Assembly: GCA_027489965.1 (NCBI GenBank)
Contig: JAIXZA010000038.1
Coordinates: forward strand, 1-50,873
Length of the DNA: 50,873 nucleotides
Source: Verrucomicrobiaceae bacterium
GTDB lineage: Bacteria; Verrucomicrobiota; Verrucomicrobiia; Verrucomicrobiales; Verrucomicrobiaceae
Direction: 5' to 3'
The translations under genes were made by a program, and so were the position numbers. A model generated the notes under the pieces. The model ran no database searches, had not been told where the DNA came from, and was given only the letters and a program-made list of their open reading frames with translations. Below are positions 16,870 through 25,892 of this stretch, piece by piece. How positions within the stretch are numbered: the stretch's first letter is position 1; each line of letters opens with the position of its first letter.

Positions 16870-19719
16870 ATGAAACCATTTTCGCTTCGTTATCATTCTA
16901 TGATCGGAAAAGCAGTCCTTCTTACTCTCCTAGCCGCATCCTCACTTCAAGCCGAGGATGGGGAGGTGCTGTTCGTGCGTCGGGTGTGGCCGTTATTTCA
17001 AGAGAAGTGTCTGGCTTGCCATGGAAACGACGACAAGAAGATCAAGGGTGACTTCGACATGCGCACGCTGGAGAGCACGCTGAACGGTGGCGAGAGCGAA
17101 AAGGCATCGGTGGTGAAGGGGAAGCCGGAGGAAAGTCCTCTTTATCTTGCCTCGACACGACAACACGATGACTGGGAAGCAATGCCGCCGAAGGAAGCGG
17201 ACAAGCTTTATGCGGAACAACTCGCCTGGATCAAAGAATGGATCGCCGCTGGTGCGCCATGGCCCGATGAAGCAAAGCGTGCTGTGATCTCTCAAATCAA
17301 CGCTGAAAAATGGAGCGCTGAGGATGGCATCACTGTGAAGGTGACCGGGGCGCTTTCACCAGAGTGGGCGAGCCGTCGTTATAAACCAGAGGCACTGTGG
17401 GGATACCAGCCGGTGAAAAAACCAGTGTTTAGTGTTCAGTCTTTTGTGGATCCCGTGGATGCACTGTTGGTGGTGAAGGATCCTGCACCAGCAACGGATG
17501 CGCGCACTTTTATTCGCCGAGCAACCTATGATCTAACTGGTCTGCCGCCAACGCCGGAGGAGGTTGAGTTGTTCGTGATTGAGATGGAGAGGACGAATGG
17601 GTCTAATAAGACCTATTCAAGGCTCATCGACCGTTTGCTCGAATCACCGCATTACGGCGAGCGTATGGCACGCCATTGGCTGGATGTGGTGCGCTATGCA
17701 GACAGTAGCGGTTTTGCCAATGACTACGAGCGCGGTAATGCTTGGCGCTATCGTGATTACGTGGTTCGTAGCTTCAATGCGGACAAGCCTTATGATCAGT
17801 TCATCAAAGAGCAGATCGCTGGGGATGAAATGAAATTAAATGATGCGGAGGCGTTGATCGCGACGGGTTTCCTGCGGATGGGGCCGTGGGAACTGACCGG
17901 AATGGAGGTCGCCAAAATCGCTCGGCAGCGGTTTCTGGATGATGTCACGAACAGTGTCGGAGAGACTTTCCTAGCGCACTCGCTTCAATGCGCTCGCTGT
18001 CATGATCATAAGTTTGATCCGATTCCGACACATGATTATTACTCGATGCAGGCATGCTTTGGCACTACGCAGCTTGCTGAGCAGCCTGCAGCCTTTTTGA
18101 AGACAGAAAATACGGCTGGTTTTGAAGAGAAAAAGTATTTGGAACTTCGGCGCATTGAGCATATTGCCATGCTGGAGTCGCTCGATAAGAAACTGCTGAC
18201 CAATGCGGAGGCCTGGTATGCGGAGAGAAAATTGGATCGCAAAGACTGGGATACGGCGGTGGCCGCGGCTCGTCTCTTTATCGCAAAAGGTGGTAGCACT
18301 AGAAAAGGGCGGAGCTTCACAGGTATCTTCGAGATAGCCCGCAATACGATTCAGAAAAAGAACCTGCCCGAAGATCAATACCCGCCCAAGCTCGTCGGCT
18401 TCCAGCCTGAGGATTACGGCAACGAGCGTGTGGCACGCAAAGGCCTGGAGCGTCTGAAATGGGAACTGGAGCGCTACGAGCCTTTTGCCTTCAGTGTCTA
18501 TAACGGACGCACTCCGCAGATGGTCAGCGTTTATCAGCCAATCCGAGTGCCTCAGGACCGCATGACCAGTGGAGAGCTTGAGCAGACAGCCATTCTTGGT
18601 GGTGGCGATCCTTTTTCACCAACGAAACCTGTGAAGCCGGGTGTTTTGTCCGTGCTCGGCAGCACTACGATTCCTGATGGTATCGAAGGTCGTCGCACAG
18701 CACTGGCGAATTGGATCGCCAGTAAAGACAATCCACTCACTACTCGTGCCATGGTGAATCGGCTCTGGCTTTGGCATTTTGGCCAAGCTATCGCGGGGAA
18801 TCCCAATAATTTCGGAGGCACCGGCAAGCGTCCGACACATCCTGAGTTACTCGACTGGCTGGCAGCGACGTTTGTTGAGAAGAATTGGAGCATCAAGGAA
18901 ATGCATCGCGTGATCATGATGAGTGCGGCCTATCGGCGGAGTTCGCAGTTCTCGGTTCCTGGTTCTCTGTTGAGCCGTGAAGAAGCCGAAAAGAGCTATG
19001 CCGTTTTTAAACCGCGACGTCTGATGGCGGAAGAGCTGCGTGATACGATGCTGAGCATCACCGGAGAGTTGAATGCCACGCTAGGTGGCATTCCGAATCG
19101 GCCAGAGATCAATATCGAGGTAGCCATGCAGCCTCGGCAAGTCATGGGCACGTTTGCTGCGGCTTGGGTGCCCAATGCAAAGCCGGAGCAGCGACACAGA
19201 CGCAGCTTATATGCGCTGAAGATTCGTGGGGCACGTGATCCGTTCATGGAGGTCTTCAATGAGCCTGGCCCAGATTTTTCCTGCGAAGCGCGTGAGGTCT
19301 CCACCGTTACACCGCAAGTCTTCAGCCTCTTCAATGGCCAGGCCAGCTATGATCGCGCGCTAGCTCTGGCGAATCGTGTTTTAAACGAAAAACCCGCTGA
19401 CGTGATCACGCGTGTATTTCAACTCAGCTATGGCCGTGCGCCAAGTGCGGATGAAAAATCAGCCTGTGAAGCTCACTGGCAGCAGATGGAAAAAAAGCAG
19501 GCAAACGTCGTCATCGCCGAGACTAAGCCGCCACTGAGCGTGAAGCGAGATGCGGTGGAAGAGAATACGGGAGAGAAATTCAGCTTCCTGGAAAAGCTAC
19601 CTGGTTACGCCGATTTCATTCCCGATCTTCAGCCCTCTGATGTCGATGCCCGAACGCGAGCACTGGCCGATGTGTGCCTTGTGCTAATGAACTCGAATGA
19701 ATTTTCGTATCTCTACTGA
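16870..19719 (+). CDS. PSCyt1-DUF1549-DUF1553 protein, second copy
   Basis: The protein has 949 residues. ATG 16870 is preferred because GGGAAAG lies just upstream as a likely ribosome binding site and the N-terminus then has a signal sequence (MIGKAVLLTLLAASSLQAED within it). The cytochrome-like motif CLACHG lies near residue 47, followed by MPPKEADK. DUF1549 spans about 195-385, with DLTGLPPTPEEVE and the second CxxCH in CARCHDHKFDPIP near 374. DUF1553 spans about 605-890 (MVNRLWLWHFGQ, HPELLDWLA, RRLMAEELRDTM). Unlike the copy at 3044 it has no discoidin insert. The DUF1501 partner starts 3 bp after its stop, so the pair is surely co-transcribed. Short heptamer-repeat traces occur at 17424-17444 and 18949-18969. 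Confidence 0.93.
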   Translation: MKPFSLRYHSMIGKAVLLTLLAASSLQAEDGEVLFVRRVWPLFQEKCLACHGNDDKKIKGDFDMRTLESTLNGGESEKASVVKGKPEESPLYLASTRQHDDWEAMPPKEADKLYAEQLAWIKEWIAAGAPWPDEAKRAVISQINAEKWSAEDGITVKVTGALSPEWASRRYKPEALWGYQPVKKPVFSVQSFVDPVDALLVVKDPAPATDARTFIRRATYDLTGLPPTPEEVELFVIEMERTNGSNKTYSRLIDRLLESPHYGERMARHWLDVVRYADSSGFANDYERGNAWRYRDYVVRSFNADKPYDQFIKEQIAGDEMKLNDAEALIATGFLRMGPWELTGMEVAKIARQRFLDDVTNSVGETFLAHSLQCARCHDHKFDPIPTHDYYSMQACFGTTQLAEQPAAFLKTENTAGFEEKKYLELRRIEHIAMLESLDKKLLTNAEAWYAERKLDRKDWDTAVAAARLFIAKGGSTRKGRSFTGIFEIARNTIQKKNLPEDQYPPKLVGFQPEDYGNERVARKGLERLKWELERYEPFAFSVYNGRTPQMVSVYQPIRVPQDRMTSGELEQTAILGGGDPFSPTKPVKPGVLSVLGSTTIPDGIEGRRTALANWIASKDNPLTTRAMVNRLWLWHFGQAIAGNPNNFGGTGKRPTHPELLDWLAATFVEKNWSIKEMHRVIMMSAAYRRSSQFSVPGSLLSREEAEKSYAVFKPRRLMAEELRDTMLSITGELNATLGGIPNRPEINIEVAMQPRQVMGTFAAAWVPNAKPEQRHRRSLYALKIRGARDPFMEVFNEPGPDFSCEAREVSTVTPQVFSLFNGQASYDRALALANRVLNEKPADVITRVFQLSYGRAPSADEKSACEAHWQQMEKKQANVVIAETKPPLSVKRDAVEENTGEKFSFLEKLPGYADFIPDLQPSDVDARTRALADVCLVLMNSNEFSYLY
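17424..17444 (+). repeat. Imperfect heptamer repeat inside the DUF1549 gene
   Basis: Three 7-bp units, AGTGTTT, AGTGTTC and AGTCTTT, fall in the linker between the cytochrome-like domain and DUF1549 (encoding VFSVQSF). Confidence 0.6.
18949..18969 (+). repeat. Imperfect heptamer repeat inside the DUF1553 region
   Basis: Three 7-bp units, TTCTCGG, TTCCTGG and TTCTCTG, resemble the 314-348/403-435 family. They encode part of the variable segment FSVPGSLLS after the conserved AAYRRSS. Confidence 0.6.
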
Positions 19720-19722
19720 GCC

Positions 19723-21147
19723 ATGAACACCTCTTACTTTCCCTGTGCTGGATCACGTGCCTTTCACGCGCCGACGCGCCGAGACTTTGTTTTTGGAATG
19801 GGCGCATCCCTTGGTAGCGTGGCTTTGACGTCGCTGTTGGCGGCGGAGTCTAAGGGGCCTCTGGCTCCAAAGGCACAGCAGGTGCCGGCGAAGGCGAAGA
19901 ATTGCATTTTTCTGATGATGGAGGGAGGTCCAAGTCACATCGATTGCTTCGATCCAAAGCCGATGCTGGAAAAGCTGCATCTGAAAGAGTTTACCAAAGA
20001 AGGCAAGATGAAGTCGGCGATGGAAAGCGGGAAGCGTTACTATGTGAAATCGCCGTTTAAATTTGCCCAGCATGGGCAGTCAGGGGCTTGGATGAGCGAG
20101 CCGTGGCAGCATCTGAGTGGAGTCGCGGATGATTTGTGCTTTTTCAGAGGCTGTCAGGTCGATTCGGTGAACCATCCAACGGCCATGTATCAGATGAACT
20201 GCGGAAATCGCTTCGGGGGAGATCCGGCGATTGGATCGTGGGTGACGTATGGGCTCGGATCGGTGAATCAGGATCTACCCGGGTTCATCGTATTGCCAGA
20301 AATTAGCTATCCACAAGGTGGCAGTGCAAACTGGGGGAATGGCTACCTGCCAGCGCAGTTCCAGGGCACGCCTCTGAGGCCGAAGGGATCGCCCATTTTA
20401 GATTTGCAGCCGCCAAAGGGCATCTCGCCTGATCATCAGCGGGCCAATTTAGATCTACTGGCCAAGTTGAATCAAAAGCACGCAGTGGACCATCCGTGGC
20501 ATGATGAACTGAAGGCACGCATGAACAATTACGAACTGGCTTTTCGCATGCAGACACAGGTGCCCGAGACGCTGGATCTGAGTGCCGAAGATGAAAAAAC
20601 GAAGGCTATGTATGGCATCGGCAATGATGCGCCAGATGCCTTTGGTCGGAAATGCTTGTTAGCTCGTAAGTTGGTGGAGAAAGGGGTGCGCTTTGTGCAG
20701 CTCTATGCAGGTACCTGGGACAGTCACGACTACATCAAGCGTGCTCATGGCAATCTCATCCGCCAGGTGGATCAGCCTATAGCTGCGCTGATCAAAGACC
20801 TCAAGCAGCGCGGCCTGCTGGATGACACGCTGATCGTCTGGTGCGGTGAATTTGGCCGAACGCCTGACAATGGCGTGCGCGGTGGCACGGCTTATGGGCG
20901 CGATCACAATCCTAAAGCGATGACGCTGTGGTTTGCTGGTGGCGGTGTCAAAGCCGGGCACACTATTGGTAGCACCGATGACCGTGGCATGGAGGCTATC
21001 GAAGAAGTTCATCATGTCCGTGACGTGCACGTCACACTTCTCCGGCTACTGGGCCTGGATGACAACAAACTCACGTTTTATCACGCGGGTCGTTTCAAGC
21101 AACTTTCGCAATTTGGCGGGCAGGTGATCGAGAAGCTGATTGCTTAG
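19723..21147 (+). CDS. DUF1501 family protein, Tat-exported, second copy
   Basis: The protein has 474 residues. The N-terminus contains TRRDFVFGMGASLGSVALTS, a twin-arginine signal preceded by about 17 residues. DUF1501 landmarks are MMEGGPSHIDCFDPKPML, the oxyanion-like KGVRFVQLYAGTWDSH, GEFGRTPDNG and GRDHNPKAM. The start lies 3 bp after the DUF1549-DUF1553 stop, the canonical gene pair of this group; both products are exported (Sec and Tat respectively) and probably work together outside the cytoplasm. Its stop overlaps the stop of the convergent subtilase-like gene (21144-21147), so no terminator separates them. Confidence 0.93.
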   Translation: MNTSYFPCAGSRAFHAPTRRDFVFGMGASLGSVALTSLLAAESKGPLAPKAQQVPAKAKNCIFLMMEGGPSHIDCFDPKPMLEKLHLKEFTKEGKMKSAMESGKRYYVKSPFKFAQHGQSGAWMSEPWQHLSGVADDLCFFRGCQVDSVNHPTAMYQMNCGNRFGGDPAIGSWVTYGLGSVNQDLPGFIVLPEISYPQGGSANWGNGYLPAQFQGTPLRPKGSPILDLQPPKGISPDHQRANLDLLAKLNQKHAVDHPWHDELKARMNNYELAFRMQTQVPETLDLSAEDEKTKAMYGIGNDAPDAFGRKCLLARKLVEKGVRFVQLYAGTWDSHDYIKRAHGNLIRQVDQPIAALIKDLKQRGLLDDTLIVWCGEFGRTPDNGVRGGTAYGRDHNPKAMTLWFAGGGVKAGHTIGSTDDRGMEAIEEVHHVRDVHVTLLRLLGLDDNKLTFYHAGRFKQLSQFGGQVIEKLIA

Positions 21148-22658
21148 GGTGCCCAGTTGAGTCGGTAAAACTTAGCTCCTGCGGTGATGCTTTCCTGCCA
21201 AGTCGCGATGGTGGCTGGGGTGGTGTCGGCGGTGCGGATTGTTGCGGCTGACTGCCAACTAATCAGATCGTCTGATGACTCGATGGTGTAGGTTTTGAGC
21301 GGATCAATTTGAGAAAGGGCTAACACGTTTTGGGTTCCAGTGCGTGTCAGGGTCATTTGCGGGCCTGTTCCCAGCTGCACTTCCCAGGCGATGCCATAGG
21401 TCACGTTGTTTGTGCCTGCGCTGACCTCTAGAGCGTATTCGCCTGGAGGCAGATTGCGTAAAAAGAGATGCTCCACGTTGTCCACGCTGCTGTTGCTTTC
21501 GGTGATGGTGCTGCCGACGGTGAATTCTGCGGCATTTGCCAAACGCAGGTTGAGATTGGCTAAGGTGGAAGTCGAGTAGTTTAAGGAGAGGCTACGGTGC
21601 CAAGTGATCGTGGCGGACACGGTGGCTCCCCAACTTGCGGCGGGTAGAGTGAAGAAGTAACGCTTGGGGGCTGCTGTGCTGCTTGTGCCATTATCCCAAC
21701 CTTGCAGGGATCGGCGGACGCTATTGCTGAAGGGTTGTCGTCCTGCTGCCAGGATGTGGTAGGCATTGAGTACGTTCAATTCGCCAGCTCCGAAGGTCTC
21801 ATCATAAGGGCGGCTACTAGAGGTGCGTTTCCAGCCGAGGAGATTTTGTTTAGAGGCTGCGCTGAGTAGGATGGCCTTCACCACGCGCGGATCATCGGCG
21901 TCTGGGTAGGTTGGCCTGATCGCGTCTAGCAAAAGTGTCGCCACTGAGGCTACAGCAGGGCCTGCATAACTGGTCAGGGTTTCATTGACGACGAGGTCAG
22001 GTTTCATGCGACCCGTCACATCGAGATTGCTATGGGTCTGTGGATGATTGCCATTCCGCAGACCGGCGCTGATGCTGTGATAGGCATTGGCTAAGAGCTT
22101 TGACATGGAAGGCCCGTTATTCATGGGTGTGGAGATGATGGTTCCATCTCGATTGATGAGGGCGTCAAGCCGGCGTATAAAAGTCGTGTCAGTGCTGTCT
22201 GAGCCAAAGCTGCCGACCCAGCTGTGATTCTGCACGCTACCGCTGAATGTGGGCAGCGGATTAATGTTGTACAAGTTATTGGCAAAGTCACCGGCCAGCC
22301 AAGCATGAAGCTCAGTCACGCCAGGAGAAACGCTCAAACCTGTGCCGCAAAAGAAATTGGCCACGGCTGCTGCATGACCTGAGGTGCCGCTGGCTGCTGA
22401 GTAGGGTGTGATGGTTTTCCCAGCGAGCACGCCTGTGCCCGCGTAGGCTACCGTGCCTGTCGTGCCCTGAGCGTAGTGATTGCCACCTTGCGATGCCTCG
22501 GACATCATGACGGGGATTCCGTCACCTGTGGGTAAAGAGGCACCTAGTTCAGCCTGCAATTGCGGAAAACCCGCATCAGCACGCCAGTCGGCCCGTGCTG
22601 TGCTGAAGAGTAGCGCAGTCGTTGCTGAAATAAGACCGATAGGACAAAAGCGACCCAT
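21144..22658 (-). CDS. Divergent subtilase-like (S8) secreted protein
   Basis: The protein has 504 residues. ATG 22658 is chosen because it yields a signal peptide (MGRFCPIGLISATTALLFSTARA); a GTG further upstream would bury it. The subtilisin pattern is visible but altered. LTSYAGPAVASVATLL aligns with GTSMATPxVAGxxALL, keeping Ser230. GHAAAVANFF aligns with HGTHVAGI, keeping His95. NNGPSMSKLLANAY holds the oxyanion Asn near 180. The usual catalytic Asp site reads PVMMSEAS, so Asp seems replaced by Glu54 or Ser. After the protease-like part come a beta-sandwich (about 340-440) and a C-terminal segment with KTYTIESSDDLISW, a motif common at the end of verrucomicrobial exported proteins. Activity is uncertain. 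Confidence 0.75.
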   Translation of the reverse strand: MGRFCPIGLISATTALLFSTARADWRADAGFPQLQAELGASLPTGDGIPVMMSEASQGGNHYAQGTTGTVAYAGTGVLAGKTITPYSAASGTSGHAAAVANFFCGTGLSVSPGVTELHAWLAGDFANNLYNINPLPTFSGSVQNHSWVGSFGSDSTDTTFIRRLDALINRDGTIISTPMNNGPSMSKLLANAYHSISAGLRNGNHPQTHSNLDVTGRMKPDLVVNETLTSYAGPAVASVATLLLDAIRPTYPDADDPRVVKAILLSAASKQNLLGWKRTSSSRPYDETFGAGELNVLNAYHILAAGRQPFSNSVRRSLQGWDNGTSSTAAPKRYFFTLPAASWGATVSATITWHRSLSLNYSTSTLANLNLRLANAAEFTVGSTITESNSSVDNVEHLFLRNLPPGEYALEVSAGTNNVTYGIAWEVQLGTGPQMTLTRTGTQNVLALSQIDPLKTYTIESSDDLISWQSAATIRTADTTPATIATWQESITAGAKFYRLNWAP

Positions 22659-22780
22659 AGGACTGACTTTGCCACGAAGAGGTTTCGAATCCAAGCACAG
22701 ATTCAAAGAGATCGGCTGGAGATGCTCTCTCAAAAGCACTCAAGAACGTTCGAAACAATGGCGCGGTGAGTTCATTCGAT

Positions 22781-24415
22781 TCACTTGGTTTGTGAGAGAA
22801 TCACTGCCCCTAGCCACTTGGCGGTTTCGTCGGCGATGACGTTATAGCCAGCGAGATTCGGATGGCGATCACCCGCCCAGCCGGGTAGGTGGCCAAAGAT
22901 ACCATCAAGTCGGTTGTCCATGACGATGACTTGTGGATCAGTGCCTGGGTTAATGTAAGGCGTTGCAAAGGCGCGTAGATTCTCTGGGATCTTGGATAGA
23001 GGGAATCGGCGGTAGTTGAGCATGTCGGAGCCTTTTTTGAGTTCCGCTAGATAGCGTGGGGCGATGTCAAAAAGCATGAGCTGTTCCTCTATCGCGATCT
23101 GCTTGATCAAGGCATTGATGTCTTCGTGTAAATTGTCCAAAGCGTACGGAATGACAGTCATGGGAATGAGCATGGCTTTGGGATGATCTTGGCGCAGGCG
23201 GGCGAGTAGTTCACGGAAGTCTTTCGGGAACTGAGTCTTCCAATCTTTGAGTCTTGCCATGTCATTGAGCCCATAGCGGATGAAAATGTAATCAGCCTGC
23301 GGTTTCCTCTTCACGGCTTTGTCATAGCGTGTGTCGAGCAGGCGGCGGATGTATTCACCACTTTGGCCTTCGTTGTAAACATCGCAGAAAGGAAGCGTGG
23401 GTTGAGCGGCGAGGAGGGTGCGCAGCGTATCTTCAAATTGTGGCTCATCGGGGGCGATCTTCTTCGGAATGCTGGCTTCAGTGGTGCTGTCACCGAGCAG
23501 GAGAATCTGAAGACGTTTTTTTCCAGCGGTCGCGTCACTAAAGGTGAAGGGTTTTCCGCCAATGAATTGATCTGAAGAGATGGTGGGACAGATGTGTTTT
23601 TCCACATGGTGGATAAAAAGCTCTGTTCCACGTGTGTGGCTGACAAAGGGCCAGCAGGCGGGATTGTACATCGTGTCGGTCATGTCACGCATAAGCACGA
23701 CGTGCTTGCCGTTTTTGGCCATCTGGCGTAGGCCAAACGGGCGACCTGCCACGCACATGTTGGTGTGCACACCCATGAGGATGACGTTGTCGATGTTTCG
23801 TGATTCCAGAAGATTCCAGATTTCGACACCGCTATCACTGATGGCGTCTTTGGTTTGATCGATGGTTAGGACATCGATCTGCTTCAGCCATGGACCTTTG
23901 GGATTGCGGTTTTGGCTTTCCAGTTCTTTGACCCAGGCGGCATGTTTTTCAGGTTCGTCATCATTGCCGCCGTCGCTTTGATCCAAAGGGTAGATGGCTT
24001 TTTCTTCGCTAGGTATTTGTTTGCACCACTCGCCGATTTTGTCTGGTATGCGCGCAGCGGTGGGAGCCGTTTTGGCCCGCTCACGGGCTGGAGTTCCCTC
24101 ATAAGCGGCCATGCAACTACTCGGCGCATGAATGATGAGAATGCCGTCCTGGCGTGCCTTGGTTAGCACTTGATTCATGCGGGGTGCCATCTCGCCTTCT
24201 CGGGTCACGGCGTTTTTGCAGGTGTGGGAATCCCACATGTCACAGACAATGATGGCCGTTCGGGCCAGTAACCAGGATTCTTTGACAAGTATGGTTTTGC
24301 CTGAGGGGGCACGCGATTGCACTTTCAGATCTGCGGAGAAAGCCGGTAAGCTGAGGATAAAGAAGAGGAACGCTAGGCGCATACGGATGAAACGTTGCGT
24401 CATCTCCGAATTCAT
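22781..24415 (-). CDS. Isochorismatase-like / SGNH hydrolase fusion, secreted
   Basis: The protein has 544 residues. ATG 24415 overlaps the TspO stop in TGATG, which implies translational coupling; it also gives a signal peptide (MRLAFLFFILSLPAFSA, preceded by about 11 residues). The N-terminal half is a cysteine-hydrolase (isochorismatase) domain with catalytic-type Asp59 (TAIIVCDMWDSHTC) and Cys221 in MGVHTNMCVAGRP. The C-terminal half (from about 300) is an SGNH hydrolase with LLLGDSTTEAS, a block-III-like RYGLNDM and GDRHPNLAGY as Asp/His. Isochorismatase-fold enzymes hydrolyse amides or vinyl ethers and SGNH enzymes hydrolyse esters, so a two-step extracytoplasmic deacylation is conceivable; the substrate is unknown. 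An alternative start at 24382 would remove 11 residues. Confidence 0.88.
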   Translation of the reverse strand: MNSEMTQRFIRMRLAFLFFILSLPAFSADLKVQSRAPSGKTILVKESWLLARTAIIVCDMWDSHTCKNAVTREGEMAPRMNQVLTKARQDGILIIHAPSSCMAAYEGTPARERAKTAPTAARIPDKIGEWCKQIPSEEKAIYPLDQSDGGNDDEPEKHAAWVKELESQNRNPKGPWLKQIDVLTIDQTKDAISDSGVEIWNLLESRNIDNVILMGVHTNMCVAGRPFGLRQMAKNGKHVVLMRDMTDTMYNPACWPFVSHTRGTELFIHHVEKHICPTISSDQFIGGKPFTFSDATAGKKRLQILLLGDSTTEASIPKKIAPDEPQFEDTLRTLLAAQPTLPFCDVYNEGQSGEYIRRLLDTRYDKAVKRKPQADYIFIRYGLNDMARLKDWKTQFPKDFRELLARLRQDHPKAMLIPMTVIPYALDNLHEDINALIKQIAIEEQLMLFDIAPRYLAELKKGSDMLNYRRFPLSKIPENLRAFATPYINPGTDPQVIVMDNRLDGIFGHLPGWAGDRHPNLAGYNVIADETAKWLGAVILSQTK

Positions 24416-24891
24416 CAGGCGGGATTCAAACGCCAGAGAGTGAAGTTTAAAAAGGAAGCAAAACTGACCCAAGCTAGGTAGGGTACGAAGAGCCAACCAG
24501 CGGCCGGATTAACACGACGGAAACTCAGCAGGGTGAGTAAAATCATGATCCACAGGAGAATGATCTCCACGAGTGCCCAGCCGAGCTGATGGGCACCGAA
24601 GAAGATGGGGGTCCAGGCGGCATTGAGAGCCAGTTGCACAAAGTAGAGTCCCAGAGGTCGTGAAAAGCCTACGCGCTTCCACACCAACCATGCAGCCACG
24701 GCCATGATGGTGTATAGCAGCGTCCAGGCTGGTCCAAAGATCCATGATGGCGGGTTCCAAGCAGGCTTAATGAGAGCCGCATACCATGCACCTGGCATGG
24801 AGCCGATGCTCATCAATGGGGCGCAAAAAGTGATGGCGATGAAACCAACAAGAACCAGTGCGTTGCGAAGTTTGGTGGAAGTTGAGCTCAT
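24415..24891 (-). CDS. tspO: TspO/MBR family membrane protein
   Basis: The protein has 158 residues with five predicted membrane helices, the usual TspO/peripheral benzodiazepine receptor size. Family motifs include PGAWYAALIKPAWNPPSWIF in the first loop, GPAWTLLYTIMAVAAWLVW, LNAAWTPIFFG and PYLAWVSFASFLNF. TspO proteins bind tetrapyrroles or sterol-like ligands and act in stress and porphyrin handling. The stop overlaps the start of the isochorismatase-SGNH gene by one base, so the two are translated together. The start is 63 bp from the divergent gluconolactonase-like gene. Confidence 0.93.
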   Translation of the reverse strand: MSSTSTKLRNALVLVGFIAITFCAPLMSIGSMPGAWYAALIKPAWNPPSWIFGPAWTLLYTIMAVAAWLVWKRVGFSRPLGLYFVQLALNAAWTPIFFGAHQLGWALVEIILLWIMILLTLLSFRRVNPAAGWLFVPYLAWVSFASFLNFTLWRLNPA

Positions 24892-24954
24892 GAACGAACT
24901 TAGCTAGTCGGTAGCGTACTTAATGTCTAGCCTGAACTATCCCTTCACTATCTT

Positions 24955-25872
24955 ATGCAATCTTTGATCTCATTAGCTCTCACGTCTCTCATTCTCGCTT
25001 CGTGTGCATCCTCAAAATCTCCTGTTGTGCCTGGAGCTGCGCCCAAAGATCATGGCCTTATCGGGGCAGGGGAAGGTCCCGCCTGGAAGGATGGATCTCT
25101 CTATTTTACCGACGGTAAGCATATCAATCGTATGGACCCGAAAGGCCAGACAAGAGTGTTCCGCCACAATGCTTCAAATGGTCTGCTCTTTGATCGCGAA
25201 GGCCGCTTGGTCGCCTGTGAATCGGGGTTGCGTCGCGTAACTCGCACGGAGAAGGACGGGCGCATTATCGTGCTGGCAGACCGCTTTGAAGGGAAACGCT
25301 TTAACACGCCAAATGACCTGTGCATGGACTCGAAGGGGCGGATTTACTTTACCGATCCGCGCTACGGCCCACGTGAAAGCATGGAACTTGGCTTTGAAGG
25401 CGTCTATCGCATCAATTCCGCCGGCCATGTGACGCGTGTTTTTTGTGAGGGGGCCGAGCGGCCTAATGGCATTCTCATCTCGCCCGACGATCAGTATCTC
25501 TACATCGCCGATAACAATAACAACACTCACGCTGGCTCGCGGAAGTTGTTACGCTATGCGCTGGATGAGAATGGCGATGTGAAGCCGGGTAGTCGGAAGG
25601 TCATCTTCGATTGGAAAAACGGACGTGGTCCTGATGGCATGAAAATGGATGCCGCTGGGCGCATTTACGTCGCCGCTGGCACCAACAAAGTGACTGACTG
25701 GGAAACGAACCGCTTCAAAGCCGGTTGCTACATTCTTTCTCCCAGTGGTCGGCTCATTGACTTTATTCCCACCGCACCAGATGAGGCCTGCAACTGCGCT
25801 TTTGGTGGTCAGGATGGTAAAACCCTCTTCATCACTTCAGGCAATCATTTGTGGAGCGTGCCTCTACAATAA
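24955..25872 (+). CDS. SMP-30/gluconolactonase-like lipoprotein
   Basis: The protein has 305 residues and a lipoprotein signal (LILASC, lipidated Cys17). The six-bladed propeller of the SMP-30/gluconolactonase/LRE family carries metal ligands in the expected places: Glu40 (GEGPAW), Asn120 (NTPNDLC), Asn171 (RPNGIL) and Asp227 (GPDGMK). Likely a calcium- or zinc-dependent lactonase hydrolysing sugar lactones, anchored in a membrane and facing the periplasm. It is transcribed divergently from tspO over a 63-bp gap and ends 20 bp from the opposing secretin gene. Confidence 0.92.
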   Translation: MQSLISLALTSLILASCASSKSPVVPGAAPKDHGLIGAGEGPAWKDGSLYFTDGKHINRMDPKGQTRVFRHNASNGLLFDREGRLVACESGLRRVTRTEKDGRIIVLADRFEGKRFNTPNDLCMDSKGRIYFTDPRYGPRESMELGFEGVYRINSAGHVTRVFCEGAERPNGILISPDDQYLYIADNNNNTHAGSRKLLRYALDENGDVKPGSRKVIFDWKNGRGPDGMKMDAAGRIYVAAGTNKVTDWETNRFKAGCYILSPSGRLIDFIPTAPDEACNCAFGGQDGKTLFITSGNHLWSVPLQ

Positions 25873-25892
25873 GGCTGTCTTCATACAACTCC

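Noticed and set aside
16439..16879. Small - strand genes in the 16.4-16.9 kb gap
   Set aside because: The frames have no ribosome binding site, no motif, and overlap the DUF1552 end or the DUF1549 leader.
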